From: Trichobilharzia szidati
Taxonomy: Eukaryota; Platyhelminthes; Trematoda; Strigeidida; Schistosomatidae
Assembly (NCBI GenBank): GCA_944472155.2
Contig: OX235277.1
Span: forward strand, 22,144,804-22,208,803
DNA: 64,000 nt
Direction of reading: 5' to 3'
Part shown: in pieces, positions 62,911 to 64,000 of the stretch
Position numbering within the stretch: the first letter of the stretch is position 1
Layout of the letters: each line of letters begins with the position of its first letter
The notes under the pieces: model-generated
The model's database searches: none
What the model was told of the DNA's origin: nothing
The model's input: the letters and a program-made list of their open reading frames with translations, nothing else
Made by a program: the position numbers and the translations under genes

Positions 62911-64000
62911 TATTAAAATGAATTCCAGTAAACTAATCACTTAGAGTTTATCAGAGTGGACTTCATTAAAACTATTTACACAATGACCAAACTTTCCAGT
63001 TCACTTGTGTTCCAATGTACTATGTATTAGACCCTTCATCATATTCCTTAGTTGTTAAGTTAAATGACTACTCTGTGAAAATACTCACGGAATATTATTT
63101 ACAACAACCAAGTAAAACATCCTTCTGTAACTTATCGAATGAAATGCATTCTGCTATGCGTCTATATAGAATATGATACTCCTTTCACTCATTGTTTTAT
63201 TAAATGTTTATATATGATCACGCATGGATGGATAATAAAGGAGGGAATACATTTAATGATCAGGATTCGTGGCCACAATAAGATCACATTGGAACATGCT
63301 TTTGAAATTACTTGTGTTTACTAGCGTTTGCCATGGCTCACTTGTGAATAAGTTGTGCAGTCTTCATCAAAATTCATGCAAAAATATATTTAATAAGTTA
63401 CACTCATGATAAATTTATTTTACGAACCTTTGAGCTACTAACTGAAAATGAGTAGCATAATGTGTGAAGTGAAATTATGTTTCGGCGTTGTATTATTTTC
63501 ATAAGGGAATATGATTTAACTGTTATTCCTTTACTTACTTTGAATATAATTTCAAGGCTTTTAAAATTTTCTAGCACTGTATCTCAAGAATTCAAATAGT
63601 TGAAGCGATCATTAATTACAGGATATATCATGTAGCCTTAATCAAGTCTTTATTGAAGGGGGAGATTCACTCATTATTATGTAAATCTTAAATCTTAACT
63701 GAGCCGATGCTTCAACCGATGCATGTCAGTATAGTGAAAATGGTTAAAACATGAAAAATGAATTCATCTGCATGTTTTTATTCCTCTTTTCTATCTGACT
63801 TGCTACATTACTCAGTGTTGAATGTGAGCACAACAGGAACCTAAGGGCTTAAATTAGTTGTGCAAATACACGATAGACATTCTCTGATATCGCTTCATAC
63901 ACAAAATCACAGGCGCCATTTTGACGAAAGAAATGTAGAAATTCCATAAAGTAACCGGCATTTAGCCGTGTGGTATAATATATACGTATAAAAATCGGTC
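62911..64000. other. Stretch without recognised gene
   Basis: AT-rich, short open frames only, runs to the window end. Confidence 0.5.

Noticed and set aside
1..64000. CRISPR arrays, bacterial operons, rRNA genes, LTR pairs
   Set aside because: None seen. The sequence is eukaryotic, and the long repeats are inverted PLE arms or direct segment duplications without LTR-type ends.

Overview
The window looks like non-coding, repeat-rich DNA from a blood fluke (family Schistosomatidae, most likely genus Schistosoma). It is AT-rich with no long intact host gene. Its recognisable content is the mobile-element mix known from schistosomes: Penelope-like elements (PLEs) with GIY-YIG endonuclease, an RTE-clade (SR2-type) non-LTR element, a CR1/Jockey-type non-LTR element, and tRNA-derived SINEs, two of which carry hammerhead-ribozyme remnants as the schistosome Sm-alpha SINE does. 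The species cannot be fixed from sequence reading alone.

Layout. 0-6.7 kb: no recognised gene, except one 81-base segment at 2793-2873 with good splice borders. 6.76-7.44 kb: PLE-1 (+). 11.3-13.15 kb: RTE-clade reverse transcriptase (-), nearly intact, followed by a tRNA-like SINE (-). 15.0-16.3 kb: PLE-2 (-). 19.5-21.55 kb: PLE-3 (-), with 310-base inverted arms and a SINE inside. 22.9-36.6 kb: two colinear, heavily diverged copies of a block (22.86-26.44 and 31.64-36.58 kb), with PLE-4 (-) and a hammerhead SINE between them. 35-38.5 kb: three copies of a shorter repeated unit. 40.6 kb: solo PLE end. 42.4-43.2 kb: PLE-5 (+). 45.6 kb: SINE. 47.1-48.3 kb: CR1-type element (-). 48.9-57.1 kb: a direct tandem duplication of about 4.2 kb. 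60.0-61.46 kb: PLE-7 (+). 61.59-62.91 kb: PLE-6 (-), interrupted by a hammerhead SINE with a 32-base target-site duplication.

The main pattern is in the PLEs. There are seven elements plus one solo end, several too broken to appear as long open frames. In all seven a hammerhead-ribozyme-like core (CUGANGA-like strand, helix II, CGAAA-like strand) lies downstream of the endonuclease on the sense strand. In the best copies helix III is a perfect or near-perfect palindrome. Five elements are bracketed by inverted copies of the same terminal segment, and in two the 5' arm joins the endonuclease coding sequence directly. Three of the five SINEs lie inside PLEs. Hammerheads in PLEs and in schistosome SINEs are already known. 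The newer observations here are the uniform placement, the helix III palindromes with a symmetric paired change, and the repeated SINE-in-PLE nesting.

No element appears able to move by itself: each is 5'-truncated, frameshifted, or carries stops or deletions.
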